Assembly (NCBI RefSeq): GCF_009930815.1
Contig: NZ_CP022222.1
Location: forward strand, 6,428,501 to 6,492,500
From: Bradyrhizobium sp. CCBAU 051011
Lineage (GTDB): Bacteria; Pseudomonadota; Alphaproteobacteria; Rhizobiales; Xanthobacteraceae
DNA: 64,000 bases
Reading direction: 5' to 3'
A model generated the notes under the pieces. That model was not told the DNA's origin, did not search any database, and worked only from the letters and a program-made list of their open reading frames with translations. Positions 18,266-27,065 of the stretch are shown here, piece after piece. Position 1 is the stretch's first letter; the number at the start of each line of letters is the position of its first letter. The translations under genes and the position numbers were made by a program.

Positions 18266-18286
18266 CTCTAGAGCGTTACTCTAGAG
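18266..18286. promoter_or_regulatory. Paired palindromes CTCTAGAG, probable TetR operator
   Basis: The 8-base palindrome CTCTAGAG occurs twice, separated by CGTTA, so the whole is also an inverted repeat with a 13-base period. It lies about 35 bases before the start of the TetR-family gene, where a self-regulating repressor would bind. Operator function is inferred from position and symmetry. Confidence 0.6.
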
Positions 18287-18319
18287 TGTCGATCTAGTCG
18301 AGATCGAAGGCGACGGCGA

Positions 18320-18925
18320 ATGAGCACGGCACGCGAGGATCTGCTGGAAGCGGGATTGGCGGTGTTCGACCGCGACGGTTTCGAGGGCGCCACCGTGGCT
18401 GCCATCAGAACCCGCGCCCGGGCGTCCAACGGCAGCTTTTTCCACTTCTTCGGCTCGAAGAAGGAACTGGCCGGCACGCTCTTTCTGGAAATTCTCGCCC
18501 GCTACCATGCAGCCGTCATTGCCGCAGTCGATGAGCGCCGCGGCGCGCGGGAAGGCGTGGCGCGCCTGATCCGCGCCCATCTCGAATGGGTCGTCAGCTC
18601 CAGGCGCGAGGCGCGCTATCTGTTCGAGATTTCCCGCAGCGAGTGGACCGAGGAGATCCGCGGCGCGCAGCGCGCACAGAATTCGCGTCTGGTGGAAGCC
18701 GTCGAGCGATGGCGCGCACCGCTGGTCGAGCGCGGCGAATTGTTGCCGATGACGTCGTCGGTGTTCTTTAGCCAGATCATCGGACCGGCGCAGATCTTTT
18801 GTCGCGCATGGCTGTCGGGCCGCGACCGCACCGATCCAAGAGAGCAGGCCGAAATGCTGATCGCCTGCGCCATCCGCGCGGTGGTCGCGGCTGATGCGAT
18901 CCAACAACCGGGAGAAGCCAGATGA
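18320..18925 (+). CDS. TetR/AcrR-family transcriptional regulator
   Basis: 201 residues. The N-terminal helix-turn-helix covers about residues 5-50 (LLEAGLAVFDRDGFEGATV...FFHFFGSKKEL); the C-terminal ligand-binding domain is all-helical. Its stop overlaps the start of the PaaI-type thioesterase gene (ATGA), so the two form an operon. It probably represses itself and the thioesterase through the CTCTAGAG pair upstream, with an acyl-CoA or related ligand as inducer (inference). Confidence 0.88.
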   Translation: MSTAREDLLEAGLAVFDRDGFEGATVAAIRTRARASNGSFFHFFGSKKELAGTLFLEILARYHAAVIAAVDERRGAREGVARLIRAHLEWVVSSRREARYLFEISRSEWTEEIRGAQRAQNSRLVEAVERWRAPLVERGELLPMTSSVFFSQIIGPAQIFCRAWLSGRDRTDPREQAEMLIACAIRAVVAADAIQQPGEAR

Positions 18926-19410
18926 ATGCGAACAACGATCCCGACTTCGCCCCGATCGCAACCCGGATCCGTGACAATGTCGGCCGCCAGGGATTCATGA
19001 ATCATATAGGGGCCGAACTGTCCGAACTGACCCGCGGCACGTGTACGCTTGAGGTCGACCGTCGGCCGGAGTTGCTGCAGCAGAACGGCCTGTTCCACGG
19101 CGGCGTCACCGCCTTTCTCGTCGACAACGCCACCACGATTGCTGCTGCGGCATCGCGCGGCCAATCGGCGCTGACGGCCGAATACAAGCTGAACCTGCTG
19201 TCGCCGGCGACAGGCGAGCGCCTGATCTGCCGCGCGCGCGTGATCAAGCCCGGACGTCAGGTTGCCGTGGTTGCGGCCGACGTGTTTTGCGTAACCGATG
19301 GCATCGAGAAGCACACCGCGACCGCGCTCGCCTCGATCGCGATGCTGGACGAGAAGGCGGCTGCCGGAATTCCAAGCCCGGCCCGAGGGCCGGGCTTGAT
19401 GTCGTCTTGA
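18922..19410 (+). CDS. PaaI-family hotdog thioesterase
   Basis: 162 residues with the hotdog-fold core: QNGLFHGGVTAFLVDNATTIAA carries the HGG motif and catalytic Asp region of PaaI-type acyl-CoA thioesterases. The protein should hydrolyse acyl- or aryl-CoA esters in the cytoplasm. The last dozen codons (SPARGPGLMSS) are part of a strong GC hairpin that probably ends transcription. Four-base overlap with the TetR gene. Confidence 0.88.
   Translation: MNANNDPDFAPIATRIRDNVGRQGFMNHIGAELSELTRGTCTLEVDRRPELLQQNGLFHGGVTAFLVDNATTIAAAASRGQSALTAEYKLNLLSPATGERLICRARVIKPGRQVAVVAADVFCVTDGIEKHTATALASIAMLDEKAAAGIPSPARGPGLMSS
19374..19397. terminator. GC-rich hairpin between convergent genes
   Basis: Arms AAGCCCGGCCC and GGGCCGGGCTT are perfectly complementary with a tiny loop. 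The hairpin overlaps the end of the thioesterase gene and lies 34 bases past the end of convergent rplI. There is no clear T run, so it may act as a bidirectional, imperfect terminator. Confidence 0.5.
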
Positions 19411-19430
19411 AGCGCCAGAGCGACAGAGGC

Positions 19431-20024
19431 TTACTTCTCGGTCGCGGCTGGGGCGACCTCGTCGTGCTGGGCTTCCGGATCGAAGAACTCGCCCGCGGCG
19501 GCGAGCGCCTCGGCGGCGGCGTCCTGATCTTCTTGACGGGTCGAAATGTCCTCGCCGCGGTTGATGCGCTCGGCTTCGTCGGCGCTGCGCGCCACGGTGA
19601 CGCTCACGCTGACTTCGACTTCCGGATGCACGGCGATGGCGATCTCGTGCTTGCCGATGGTCTTGATCGGGGCGTCCAGCAGAACCTGGCTGCGGCTGAT
19701 GGTGACGCCGTCGGCCTCGAACGAAGCGATGATATCGCGCACGCTCACCGAGCCGAACAGCTGGCCGGTCTCAGAGGCCTGACGCAGCACGACCACGTTG
19801 CGGCCGTCGATCTTCTCCGCGACCTTGGTGGCTTCGCCCTTGGCCTTGAGGTTGTTGGCCTCGAGCTCGGCCTTCATGCCGTCGAACTTGGCGCGGTTGT
19901 CGGCGGTGGCGCGCAATGCCTTGCCGCGCTTGAGCAGAAAGTTGCGGGCGTAGCCGTCGCGTACTTTGACGACTTCGCCCATCTGACCGAGCTTGGTGAC
20001 ACGTTCCAGCAAGATGACTTCCAT
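19431..20024 (-). CDS. rplI: 50S ribosomal protein L9
   Basis: 197 residues, starting [21 protein letters not shown] with the N-terminal 23S-rRNA-binding motif [15 protein letters not shown] long helix and C-terminal domain follow, then an acidic Ala/Glu-rich extension of about 45 residues seen in many alphaproteobacteria. AAAGGAG lies 7 bases before the ATG. Last gene of rpsF-rpsR-DUF2232-rplI. Confidence 0.96.
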   Translation of the reverse strand: MEVILLERVTKLGQMGEVVKVRDGYARNFLLKRGKALRATADNRAKFDGMKAELEANNLKAKGEATKVAEKIDGRNVVVLRQASETGQLFGSVSVRDIIASFEADGVTISRSQVLLDAPIKTIGKHEIAIAVHPEVEVSVSVTVARSADEAERINRGEDISTRQEDQDAAAEALAAAGEFFDPEAQHDEVAPAATEK

Positions 20025-20072
20025 TTTCGTTCTCCTTTGATGTTCGTATTCGATTAGGTGGATGTTGCAGTT

Positions 20073-21095
20073 TCAGGATGCGGGCAGCGGTGGCGGCTTG
20101 CCGCGCAGATAGCGTTGGCGAAGTCCGAAGACGGCGTCGGCAAGCCCGAGCGCGATCATTGCGAGAACGGGCCAGCCGAACACGATAACGATCGCGTAGG
20201 CGCAGCAGAGCCAGAAGCCGCGACTTTTGAGCGCCAGCGTCAGCGTGTGCAGCACGGCAAAGCCGGTGAGGCCATAGGCCATCATCAGCGCGGTGGTCGC
20301 GATCTGCGCGAACATCGCGGCGAGCCCGCCGATAAAACAAAAAGCCAGCGCGACCGATAGCGCCACCAGCGTCATCGGCGGCAATTCCGCGCTCCTCAGG
20401 TCAGGCCACGGCCGCTGCAGCCGGCCCGAGGTCGCGGTGACCTTTCCGGCAAGCCAGAGATTGAGCGTCAGCGTCATCGTGGCGACGACCGTTGCGGCGG
20501 CGGGAGCGATGATGGCGAGAGCGGTTACCCAGCGCTCGATATCTGCCGATGGCGTAGTTCCTCGCGGCGTCAGAATTCGCATGAGACCCCGGCGCAGCAC
20601 GCCGTTGATGGCCTCGGCGTCGCCACCAAGCGTCAGCATGGCCGCGATCGTGGTCAGCGCGGCAAAGCCGGCGATCCAGAGCAGGATACGGCCGACCGGA
20701 TACCATTCGAGCTGAACCGCAGCAGGTGCCGAACCGTCTTCAGCGGCGGCGGCAGGCAGCGGCCGTCCCAGCAGGGCAAGATGGCCGAGCCACCAGGCCG
20801 GCACGGCCACGGTAATCGCAAAGGCGATGCAATAGGCCAGGCCAAAAATCGCACCGAGGCCTGCGGCCGCGGCGATGCCGCCGATCGTCGCCGCTAGCGG
20901 ACCCCATCCGAGCGCCACCACCATCAGCGGCAGCGGCGCCAGATAGAACAGCAGCAATGAGATCAGCGCGCCCGAGATGATCGAGGCGAACATCAGCGCC
21001 GACGCGCAGCCGGCGGCAAGACCAATGAGGACAATCGCGATCATCAGCTGTCCCGCTCCTTTCGAGCGGTTAGAGGTCTTCTCGACCCCAACCAT
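20073..21095 (-). CDS. DUF2232-type multi-pass membrane protein
   Basis: 340 residues with about eight hydrophobic helices. In related rhizobia a DUF2232 membrane protein sits between rpsR and rplI, as here. The function is unknown; the layout resembles substrate-binding components of ECF-type transporters (inference from helix pattern). The start may instead be ATG 21044 ([13 protein letters not shown]), which has AAAGGAG upstream; the longer start adds 17 polar residues. Confidence 0.8.
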   Translation of the reverse strand: MVGVEKTSNRSKGAGQLMIAIVLIGLAAGCASALMFASIISGALISLLLFYLAPLPLMVVALGWGPLAATIGGIAAAAGLGAIFGLAYCIAFAITVAVPAWWLGHLALLGRPLPAAAAEDGSAPAAVQLEWYPVGRILLWIAGFAALTTIAAMLTLGGDAEAINGVLRRGLMRILTPRGTTPSADIERWVTALAIIAPAAATVVATMTLTLNLWLAGKVTATSGRLQRPWPDLRSAELPPMTLVALSVALAFCFIGGLAAMFAQIATTALMMAYGLTGFAVLHTLTLALKSRGFWLCCAYAIVIVFGWPVLAMIALGLADAVFGLRQRYLRGKPPPLPAS

Positions 21096-21167
21096 CGGCG
21101 ACCGGACGACCCCGGAAGCCTTATGAATGAATACGACCGGCGGCGCGGACGCCGCCGGTCGAAGATA

Positions 21168-21407
21168 TTAGCGAATGACGTAGGGCAAGAGGCCGAGGAA
21201 ACGCGAGCGCTTGATGGCGCGCGCGAGTTCGCGCTGCTTCTTGGCAGAGACGGCGGTGATGCGGCTCGGCACGATCTTGCCGCGCTCGGAGACGTAACGC
21301 ATCAACAGCTTGGAATCCTTGTAGTCGATCTTCGGCGCATTCGGACCCGTGAACGGGCAGGTCTTGCGGCGACGGAAAAACGGACGGCGTGCACCAGCTT
21401 CAGCCAT
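21168..21407 (-). CDS. rpsR: 30S ribosomal protein S18
   Basis: 79 residues with the S18 signature: [31 protein letters not shown] and [23 protein letters not shown]. Binds S6 and 16S rRNA in the platform of the small subunit. Starts 5 bases after the rpsF stop. Confidence 0.98.
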   Translation of the reverse strand: MAEAGARRPFFRRRKTCPFTGPNAPKIDYKDSKLLMRYVSERGKIVPSRITAVSAKKQRELARAIKRSRFLGLLPYVIR

Positions 21408-21412
21408 GATTC

Positions 21413-21886
21413 TTACTCCTCTTCCGTCGCTTCAACGGCTTCTTCGCGCGGACGGCGCGGGCCACGGTCGCCACGGAAGCCGCCGCCTTCACGATCGCCA
21501 CGGAAGCCACCTTCGCGGTCGCCGCGGAAGCCGCCGCCACGATCGTCGCGCTCGCGGTCACGATCGGCCTTGCGCATCATCGCCGAGGGACCTTCCTCGT
21601 GCTCTTCGACGCGGACGGTGAGGTAGCGGATGACGTCTTCGGAGATTCGCTCCTGGCGCTCGATCTCGGTGACCGCAGCAGAGGGCGCATCGATGTTCAT
21701 CAGCACGAAGTGTGCCTTGCGGTTCTTGTTCATGCGGTAGGTGAGGGAACGCACGCCCCAGTTCTCGGTCTTGGTGACCTTGCCGCCGAGCCCTTCGACG
21801 ATGCCCGTCATCTGGGTGGTCAGCTCTTCGACCTGCTGGGTGCTCGCATCCTGACGCGCGAGAAAAACATGCTCATAAAGAGGCAT
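21413..21886 (-). CDS. rpsF: 30S ribosomal protein S6 with repeat-bearing C-terminal extension
   Basis: 157 residues. The first about 95 are a normal S6 ([15 protein letters not shown], then [20 protein letters not shown]). The last 60 are disordered, with three copies of [12 protein letters not shown] repeats and an acidic end [11 protein letters not shown]6 pairs with S18 in the 30S platform; E. coli S6 also has a variable tail that is glutamylated. First gene of the ribosomal operon. Confidence 0.97.
   Translation of the reverse strand: MPLYEHVFLARQDASTQQVEELTTQMTGIVEGLGGKVTKTENWGVRSLTYRMNKNRKAHFVLMNIDAPSAAVTEIERQERISEDVIRYLTVRVEEHEEGPSAMMRKADRDRERDDRGGGFRGDREGGFRGDREGGGFRGDRGPRRPREEAVEATEEE
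21461..21538 (-). repeat. In-gene tandem repeat coding FRGDREGG
   Basis: Three imperfect copies of a 24- to 27-base unit in the 3' part of rpsF encode [17 protein letters not shown] and FRGDRG. Slippage here would lengthen or shorten the S6 tail without a frameshift. Confidence 0.7.
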
Positions 21887-22073
21887 GGGTGTCCTTTCCT
21901 GGTGTTGGCGCGGTTCCCGGCGGCAAGCCCTTCGAGACCTTCGGAAAGGACTCGATATTGCTCAGAAGGCGGAAGCACGGGACGACGGGCCGACTGGCCC
22001 TGCCACATCAATCCGAACGATGAATTGCTGAGACCGTCCGTTCAGCTCCCGGCCGGGATCCACGGATGCGCGG

Positions 22074-22101
22074 GTTATAAGGATTTTGCGCGGACTGGCA
22101 A
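22074..22101 (-). promoter_or_regulatory. Sigma-70-type promoter of the rpsF operon
   Basis: On the minus strand TTGCCA (22096-22101) is 16 bases from TATAAC (22074-22079), a good match to the housekeeping consensus, about 190 bases upstream of rpsF. Inferred from sequence only. Confidence 0.55.
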
Positions 22102-22129
22102 GGCTTCGCGTGCTTCGAAAAAGCCGATC

Positions 22130-22158
22130 TTGACATATTTGTTTGTATATCATACAAA
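22130..22158 (+). promoter_or_regulatory. Promoter with overlapping palindromic operator for the TetR-desaturase operon
   Basis: A perfect TTGACA (22130-22135) is followed after 17 bases by TACAAA (22153-22158). The inverted repeat TTGTAT-ATC-ATACAA (22143-22157) covers the spacer and -10, so a bound dimer would block RNA polymerase. The TetR gene starts at 22177 with GGAGG in front. Self-repression is inferred. Confidence 0.65.
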
Positions 22159-22176
22159 TAAGGGATCGGAGGTAAA

Positions 22177-22887
22177 ATGGCTCCCAAGTCCGTTCAAACA
22201 ACTCCGGAAATGCCGGCCGACGATCCCAGGCACGCGGCCCGCGCAACCAGGACCGCCGGGCGCCAGATGCGCTCACGCCTGCTCGATGGCGCCAGCCGCC
22301 TGTTCAAGGAGCGGGGCCTTGCCGGCACCTCGATCTCCGACATTGCGGCGGCCGCAGACGCGTTTCCGAGCCAGATCACCTATTATTTCCGCACCAAGGA
22401 GGCGCTGTTCGTCGAGGCCGCTTGCCGCGAGATGCTCTATCTGGCGCGCGCGACCGAGCAGGCGGCACTCCAGGCCCACACGCCGCGGCAATACACCCTC
22501 GCACTGGCGGAGACGGTGACGGCGACAGATTCAGTGGCCTTCTTCGCCGAAGCCCTGACGCTCACCAGACGCCGCCAGGATCTCGCGCCGCTGGTTGAGC
22601 GCACGATCGAGCGCCTGCACAGCGAAGGCGCGCGCGCCTATGCGAGCCAGGTCGAGCGCCACGGCTGGCGCTCGCTCCGCGCGCCCGAGGAAAGCTCGCG
22701 GCGATTCTGGGCGGTCGCGATCGGCGTCATGGTCGAAGGTAATGCGATGGGGCGATCGGCCGAGGATTTGTGCGGCGAAATGCTGCGCGTACTCGGCGAG
22801 CAGGCCACGCCGCCGCCGGGGGCCGACAGCGCCAGGCTGCGTTTGGTTGACGACCATGACAAACCCGACGGGGAGGGATCATCATGA
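22177..22887 (+). CDS. TetR/AcrR-family regulator
   Basis: 236 residues. After a polar N-terminus of about 30 residues comes the DNA-binding domain (RSRLLDGASRLFKERGLAGTSISDIAAAA...YYFRTKEALFVEA), then a helical ligand-binding half. It overlaps the desaturase gene by four bases (ATGA). With a palindrome over its own promoter it probably represses both genes and responds to a lipid or membrane-related signal (inference). Confidence 0.88.
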   Translation: MAPKSVQTTPEMPADDPRHAARATRTAGRQMRSRLLDGASRLFKERGLAGTSISDIAAAADAFPSQITYYFRTKEALFVEAACREMLYLARATEQAALQAHTPRQYTLALAETVTATDSVAFFAEALTLTRRRQDLAPLVERTIERLHSEGARAYASQVERHGWRSLRAPEESSRRFWAVAIGVMVEGNAMGRSAEDLCGEMLRVLGEQATPPPGADSARLRLVDDHDKPDGEGSS

Positions 22888-23912
22888 CCGCACTCCGCAT
22901 GCGTGCTCGCGATTTTCTGAGCGAGGATCAATTGATCGCCGTCCGCGAGCGCGTGACGTGGAAAGGCATCGCCCTGATCGCCCATGCCTGGGCGCTGATA
23001 TTGGGCTCGATCGCGCTGGTCGCGTGGTGGCCCAACCCGCTGACCTTTCTGCTGGCGGTCGGCATCATCGGATCGCGCCAGCTCGGGCTCGCGATCCTGA
23101 TGCATGACGGCGCGCATGGATGCCTGTCGGCGGACGAGAAGGTCAATCTGACGCTCAGCCAATGGTTCTGCGCTTACCCGGTCTTTGCCGAGACCCGAGC
23201 CTATCGCCGCTATCACCTGCAGCATCATGCGCGCACGCAGCAGGAAGACGATCCGGATCTGATCTTGTCGGCGCCGTTTCCAATCACGTCGATGAGCTAT
23301 CGGCGCAAGTTCTTCCGCGATATCACCGGACAGACCGGCTATCAGCAGCGCAAGGCGCAGTTCTTGAATGCGCTAGGGCCGAAGGAATGGCCGCTGTCGC
23401 AACGCGCGGCGCATTTCTGGGAAAAGCTTGGCCCGCAATGTGCGGTCAATGCCGTGATGTTTGCAGGCCTTGCCGCCGCCGGCGTGTGGTGGGCCTATCC
23501 GCTGTTGTGGCTATTGCCGCTGCTCACGTGGCAGATGGTGATCACGCGCATCCGCAACATTGCCGAGCATGCGGTCGTTCCCGACTCGAGCGATCCCTTA
23601 CGCAATACCCGCACCACGCACGCCAATTTCCTCGAACGGCTGTTCATCGCGCCTTATTATGTGAACTATCACCTCGAGCACCATTTGCTGTTCTACGTGC
23701 CCTGTTACAACCTGCCGCGTGTCCACCGCATCCTGTCTGAAAGCCGCTACGCGGATCGGATGGAAGTGCAGCCGGGTTACGCTGCCGTGCTGCGGCTCGC
23801 GACCGCCAAACCCAACCACGAGGACCGTCCCGGCAAACTGGCAAGCATCGCGCGCCGGGCGCGGGCCGGGGCGGCGGAGGTTGGTGGCGACCAGGCCACA
23901 GGCGGGTTCTAG
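22884..23912 (+). CDS. Membrane fatty acid desaturase-family protein
   Basis: 342 residues with three histidine boxes of the di-iron membrane desaturase/hydroxylase family: HDGAH (74-78), HLQHH (111-115) and HLEHH (263-267), plus a His in RNIAEH. Several membrane helices separate them. It should introduce a double bond or hydroxyl into acyl chains or a related lipid; the substrate cannot be told from sequence. Second gene of an operon led by its probable repressor. Confidence 0.88.
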   Translation: MTALRMRARDFLSEDQLIAVRERVTWKGIALIAHAWALILGSIALVAWWPNPLTFLLAVGIIGSRQLGLAILMHDGAHGCLSADEKVNLTLSQWFCAYPVFAETRAYRRYHLQHHARTQQEDDPDLILSAPFPITSMSYRRKFFRDITGQTGYQQRKAQFLNALGPKEWPLSQRAAHFWEKLGPQCAVNAVMFAGLAAAGVWWAYPLLWLLPLLTWQMVITRIRNIAEHAVVPDSSDPLRNTRTTHANFLERLFIAPYYVNYHLEHHLLFYVPCYNLPRVHRILSESRYADRMEVQPGYAAVLRLATAKPNHEDRPGKLASIARRARAGAAEVGGDQATGGF

Positions 23913-23976
23913 ACAACACCTTGCGTACCCATAGGTGATGGCCTTGAGTGCCATCGGTCGTGGAGGACCTGCGCCA

Positions 23977-24603
23977 ATGATCGATCTGACCACCTTGGTT
24001 GCCTATGCGGCGGTTGTGCTCGGCTTTGTTTTCATTCCGGGCCCTGCCACGCTCCTCACAGTCGCACGGGCAACGAGTTCGGGCACAAGGGCGGGAATCG
24101 CTACCGGCTTCGGGATCGCGGCCGGCGACATGATTCATACTTTCACGGCGATTGTCGGTATCTCGGCGATCATTGCCACTTCGGCGGTGCTGTTCAGCAT
24201 CATCAAATATATTGGCGCCGCATATCTCGTTTACCTCGGCATTCGGGCAATTCTTGAGAGGGCGCCGGCAAATCCGACAGCAGGCACGCTGCCAATTTCG
24301 GCCGGCAAGGCGTTCAGGCAGGCTATCTTGGCCGAGGTGCTGAACCCAAAAACCGCGCTTTTCTTCCTTGCGTTTCTCCCCCAGTTCGTGGTGCCTGAAA
24401 ACGGATCGGTTGCGCTTCAACTGACGATCCTGGGGATCCTTTTTGTCCTGTTGGGGCTGGTCAGCACAGTGGTCTTTGCGGTGTGTGCGGGACGGCTAGG
24501 CAACTTTCTCCGTCGAAACCCCACCGTGCTGAAATGGCAGGGCAAGGTCGTTGGCGGCATCTATTGCGCGTTGGGCGCCCGGTTGGCGCTGCAGGAACGC
24601 TAA
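23977..24603 (+). CDS. LysE/RhtB-family exporter
   Basis: 208 residues from ATG 23977 (GGAGG 10 bases upstream), a normal length for RhtB-type amino-acid exporters. Six hydrophobic helices and the family motif VLGFVFIPGPATLLTVARA near the start, then LNPKTALFFLAFLPQFV. Likely exports an amino acid or derivative. A GTG 14 codons upstream gives a longer but less likely start. Confidence 0.85.
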   Translation: MIDLTTLVAYAAVVLGFVFIPGPATLLTVARATSSGTRAGIATGFGIAAGDMIHTFTAIVGISAIIATSAVLFSIIKYIGAAYLVYLGIRAILERAPANPTAGTLPISAGKAFRQAILAEVLNPKTALFFLAFLPQFVVPENGSVALQLTILGILFVLLGLVSTVVFAVCAGRLGNFLRRNPTVLKWQGKVVGGIYCALGARLALQER

Positions 24604-24712
24604 GCCTGCCGCCCCAATTCCGGCCTTCCAGATAATGCGTCATTCCGCAGCGCGGCTTGACATCCCGGCCTCGGTCAGTGTCTTACGGCCCCATTCTAAC
24701 GAGGGAGCGCCG

Positions 24713-25666
24713 ATGACGGCTGCATTTACGTTTCCGGGCCAGGGTTCCCAGGCGGTCGGTATGGGTAAGGCCTTGGCGGAGGCCTTTCCGGCCGCGCGGG
24801 CAGTGTTCGACGAGGTTGATTCGGCGCTCGGTGAGAAGCTGACGGCGATCATCTGGGATGGCCCCGCGGAGACCCTCCAGCTCACCGAAAATGCCCAGCC
24901 AGCGCTGATGGCGGTATCGATCGCCACGCTGCGGGTGTTGGAGACCGAGGCGGGCTTTTCCGTCGGGCGGGATGCGGCCTTCGTAGCCGGCCATTCGCTC
25001 GGCGAATATTCCGCACTGGCCGCGGCCGGCAGCCTCAGCGTCAGCGACACCGCGCGCCTGCTGCGCACCCGTGGTCTTGCGATGCAAAAGGCGGTGCCGG
25101 TCGGCGTCGGCGCGATGGCAGCACTGCTCGGGCTCGACTATGAGGCCGCGATGGCCGTCGCCAGCGAAGCCGCGCAAGGGCAGGTCTGCCAGGCGGCCAA
25201 CGACAATGGCGGTGGGCAGGTGGTGGTGTCCGGCGACAAGGCGGCCGTCGATCGTGCCGTAGAAATCGCCAAAACCAAGGGCGCCAAGCGCGCGATGTTG
25301 CTCCCGGTATCGGCGCCTTTCCATTGCAAGTTGATGCAACCCGCCGCCGACGCGATGGCGCAAGCGCTGGTCGGTGTAACGATCAAGGCGCCGGCCTCGC
25401 CGCTGGTGTCGAACGTGCTGGCTTCGCCGATCACCGACCCCGACGAAATTCGCCGCCGCCTGATCGAGCAGGTCACCGGCACCGTTCGCTGGCGCGAGTC
25501 GGTCGCCTACATGGCAGCGCACGGCGTCACGCGATTCTTCGAAATCGGCGCCGGCAAGGTGCTGAGCGGACTGGTGAAGCGTATCGCCGACGGCGCCGTC
25601 GGCGTGTCGGTCGGGGGACCCAATGACATTGCCGCCGCCAAGGATGCATTGGCGGCTTCGGCCTAA
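24713..25666 (+). CDS. fabD: Malonyl-CoA:ACP transacylase
   Basis: Loads malonyl groups onto acyl carrier protein for type II fatty acid synthesis. 317 residues from ATG 24713 with AFTFPGQGSQAVGMG at the start and nucleophile Ser95 in AGHSLGEYSA. His in LPVSAPFHCKLM completes the Ser-His pair. First gene of fabD-fabG-acpP-fabF; 21 bases separate it from fabG. Confidence 0.97.
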   Translation: MTAAFTFPGQGSQAVGMGKALAEAFPAARAVFDEVDSALGEKLTAIIWDGPAETLQLTENAQPALMAVSIATLRVLETEAGFSVGRDAAFVAGHSLGEYSALAAAGSLSVSDTARLLRTRGLAMQKAVPVGVGAMAALLGLDYEAAMAVASEAAQGQVCQAANDNGGGQVVVSGDKAAVDRAVEIAKTKGAKRAMLLPVSAPFHCKLMQPAADAMAQALVGVTIKAPASPLVSNVLASPITDPDEIRRRLIEQVTGTVRWRESVAYMAAHGVTRFFEIGAGKVLSGLVKRIADGAVGVSVGGPNDIAAAKDALAASA

Positions 25667-25687
25667 AGCTCCCGGAAGGAGAGATTG

Positions 25688-26425
25688 ATGTTCGATTTGA
25701 CAGGCAGGACAGCGCTGGTGACCGGCGCGACCGGCGGCATTGGCGGGGCGATTGCGCAAGCATTGCACGGGCAGGGTGCGACGGTGGCAATTTCCGGCAC
25801 GCGCCGCGACGTGCTGGAGTCGTTTGCCGGCAAGCTTGGCGATCGCGTCCACGTGCTGCCCTGCAATCTCTCCGACAGCGCGCAAGTCGAGGGACTGGTG
25901 CCGGCGGCGGAAGCCGCGATGGGGCAGGTCGATATTCTGATCGCCAATGCCGGCATCACGCGCGACAATCTTTTTGTGCAGTTGCGTGACGAGGATTGGG
26001 ATGATGTCATCCAGGTCAATCTGACTGCGACTTTCCGTCTCGCCCGCGCCGCAACCAAGCTGATGATGCGCAAGCGCTTCGGCCGGATTATTGCGATCAC
26101 CTCGATCGTCGGCGTGACCGGCAATCCCGGCCAGGCCAACTACACCGCGTCGAAGGCGGGAATCATCGGCCTGATCAAGACGCTGGGCGCGGAATACGCC
26201 AAGCGTAACGTAACCGCCAATTGCATCGCGCCGGGCTTCATCAAGACGCCGATGACGGATGCGCTCAACGACAAGCAGCGCGAGACCATCCTGGCAAAGG
26301 TTCCTGCAGCGCGGCTGGGGACGCCCGAGGACATCGCCGCGGCGGCCGTCTATCTCGCCTCGAACGAGGCGGCTTACGTCACCGGCCAGACGATTCACGT
26401 CAACGGCGGAATGGCCATGATTTGA
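25688..26425 (+). CDS. fabG: 3-oxoacyl-ACP reductase
   Basis: NADPH-dependent short-chain dehydrogenase that reduces 3-oxoacyl-ACP. 245 residues: cofactor-binding TGATGGIGGAIA near the N-terminus, NAG motif (IANAGITRD), and the Ser-Tyr-Lys triad in ITSIVG...QANYTASKAG. GGAAGGAG precedes the ATG. A hairpin with a T run follows the stop, suggesting acpP has its own promoter as well. Confidence 0.96.
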   Translation: MFDLTGRTALVTGATGGIGGAIAQALHGQGATVAISGTRRDVLESFAGKLGDRVHVLPCNLSDSAQVEGLVPAAEAAMGQVDILIANAGITRDNLFVQLRDEDWDDVIQVNLTATFRLARAATKLMMRKRFGRIIAITSIVGVTGNPGQANYTASKAGIIGLIKTLGAEYAKRNVTANCIAPGFIKTPMTDALNDKQRETILAKVPAARLGTPEDIAAAAVYLASNEAAYVTGQTIHVNGGMAMI

Positions 26426-26436
26426 GCGAGTTATTG

Positions 26437-26471
26437 CCCCGATCAATGCGGCCAAAGGCCGTTTTCCGGGG
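26437..26471 (+). terminator. Hairpin downstream of fabG
   Basis: Inner stem CGGCC-AAA-GGCCG followed by TTTT, nested in an outer stem CCCCG/CGGGG. It sits 12 bases past the fabG stop and could end or attenuate transcription before acpP. The rest of the gap to acpP (to 26728) holds no gene; the acpP promoter should lie there. Confidence 0.5.
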
Positions 26472-26728
26472 TGGGTGAGGCTTGTAGTCAAGGCTTGGGA
26501 AGTATGGTAACCGAACCCCCGACGGATGGGCAAACAAGGCCATTGCAGGATTTTGAAACCCTGTATATTGGCGTGGCGACGCCTGCCGTTCGCCGGGGCT
26601 TTGTCGGCTACCACCGTGCCGAATCAAGACTATGCGCGATAGCGAAGGAAGTTTAACGACCACGATAGCTCGTAGCGTCTCTGTAGCGTCTTGGGGTCGG
26701 GTCCAATGGAACAAGCACGAGGTTGAAG

Positions 26729-26968
26729 ATGAGTGAGATTGGCGAGCGGGTTAAGAAGATTGTGGTCGAACACCTCGGTGTTGAACCCGATAAGGTTGTC
26801 GACAACGCAAGTTTCATCGATGACCTCGGCGCCGACAGTCTCGACACCGTCGAGCTTGTGATGGCATTTGAAGAAGAGTTCGGTTGCGAGATTCCCGACG
26901 ACGCCGCCGAGACGATTTTGACCGTTGGCGACGCGACGAAGTTTCTTGAGAAGAACGCGAAAAGCTGA
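26729..26968 (+). CDS. acpP: Acyl carrier protein
   Basis: 79 residues, acidic, helical. Ser37 in [12 protein letters not shown] is the site for the 4'-phosphopantetheine arm that carries growing acyl chains. Full normal length. GAGG precedes the ATG; an in-frame TTG lies two codons upstream. Between fabG and fabF, as usual. Confidence 0.98.
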   Translation: MSEIGERVKKIVVEHLGVEPDKVVDNASFIDDLGADSLDTVELVMAFEEEFGCEIPDDAAETILTVGDATKFLEKNAKS

Positions 26969-27065
26969 CGTCCCGGGCGGGTAGAGACAGAGCCGGACGG
27001 GCCGTTGTCGAACGGTCCCCCGGTTTCTTGTTTTGGGCCGCCGGTTTCGGCCTGGAGTTTCTGAC

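Noticed and set aside
24683..26614. 643-codon open frame antisense to fabD-fabG
   Set aside because: It is the complement of two clear fatty acid synthesis genes; its translation has no domain and is the usual shadow of high-GC codon bias.
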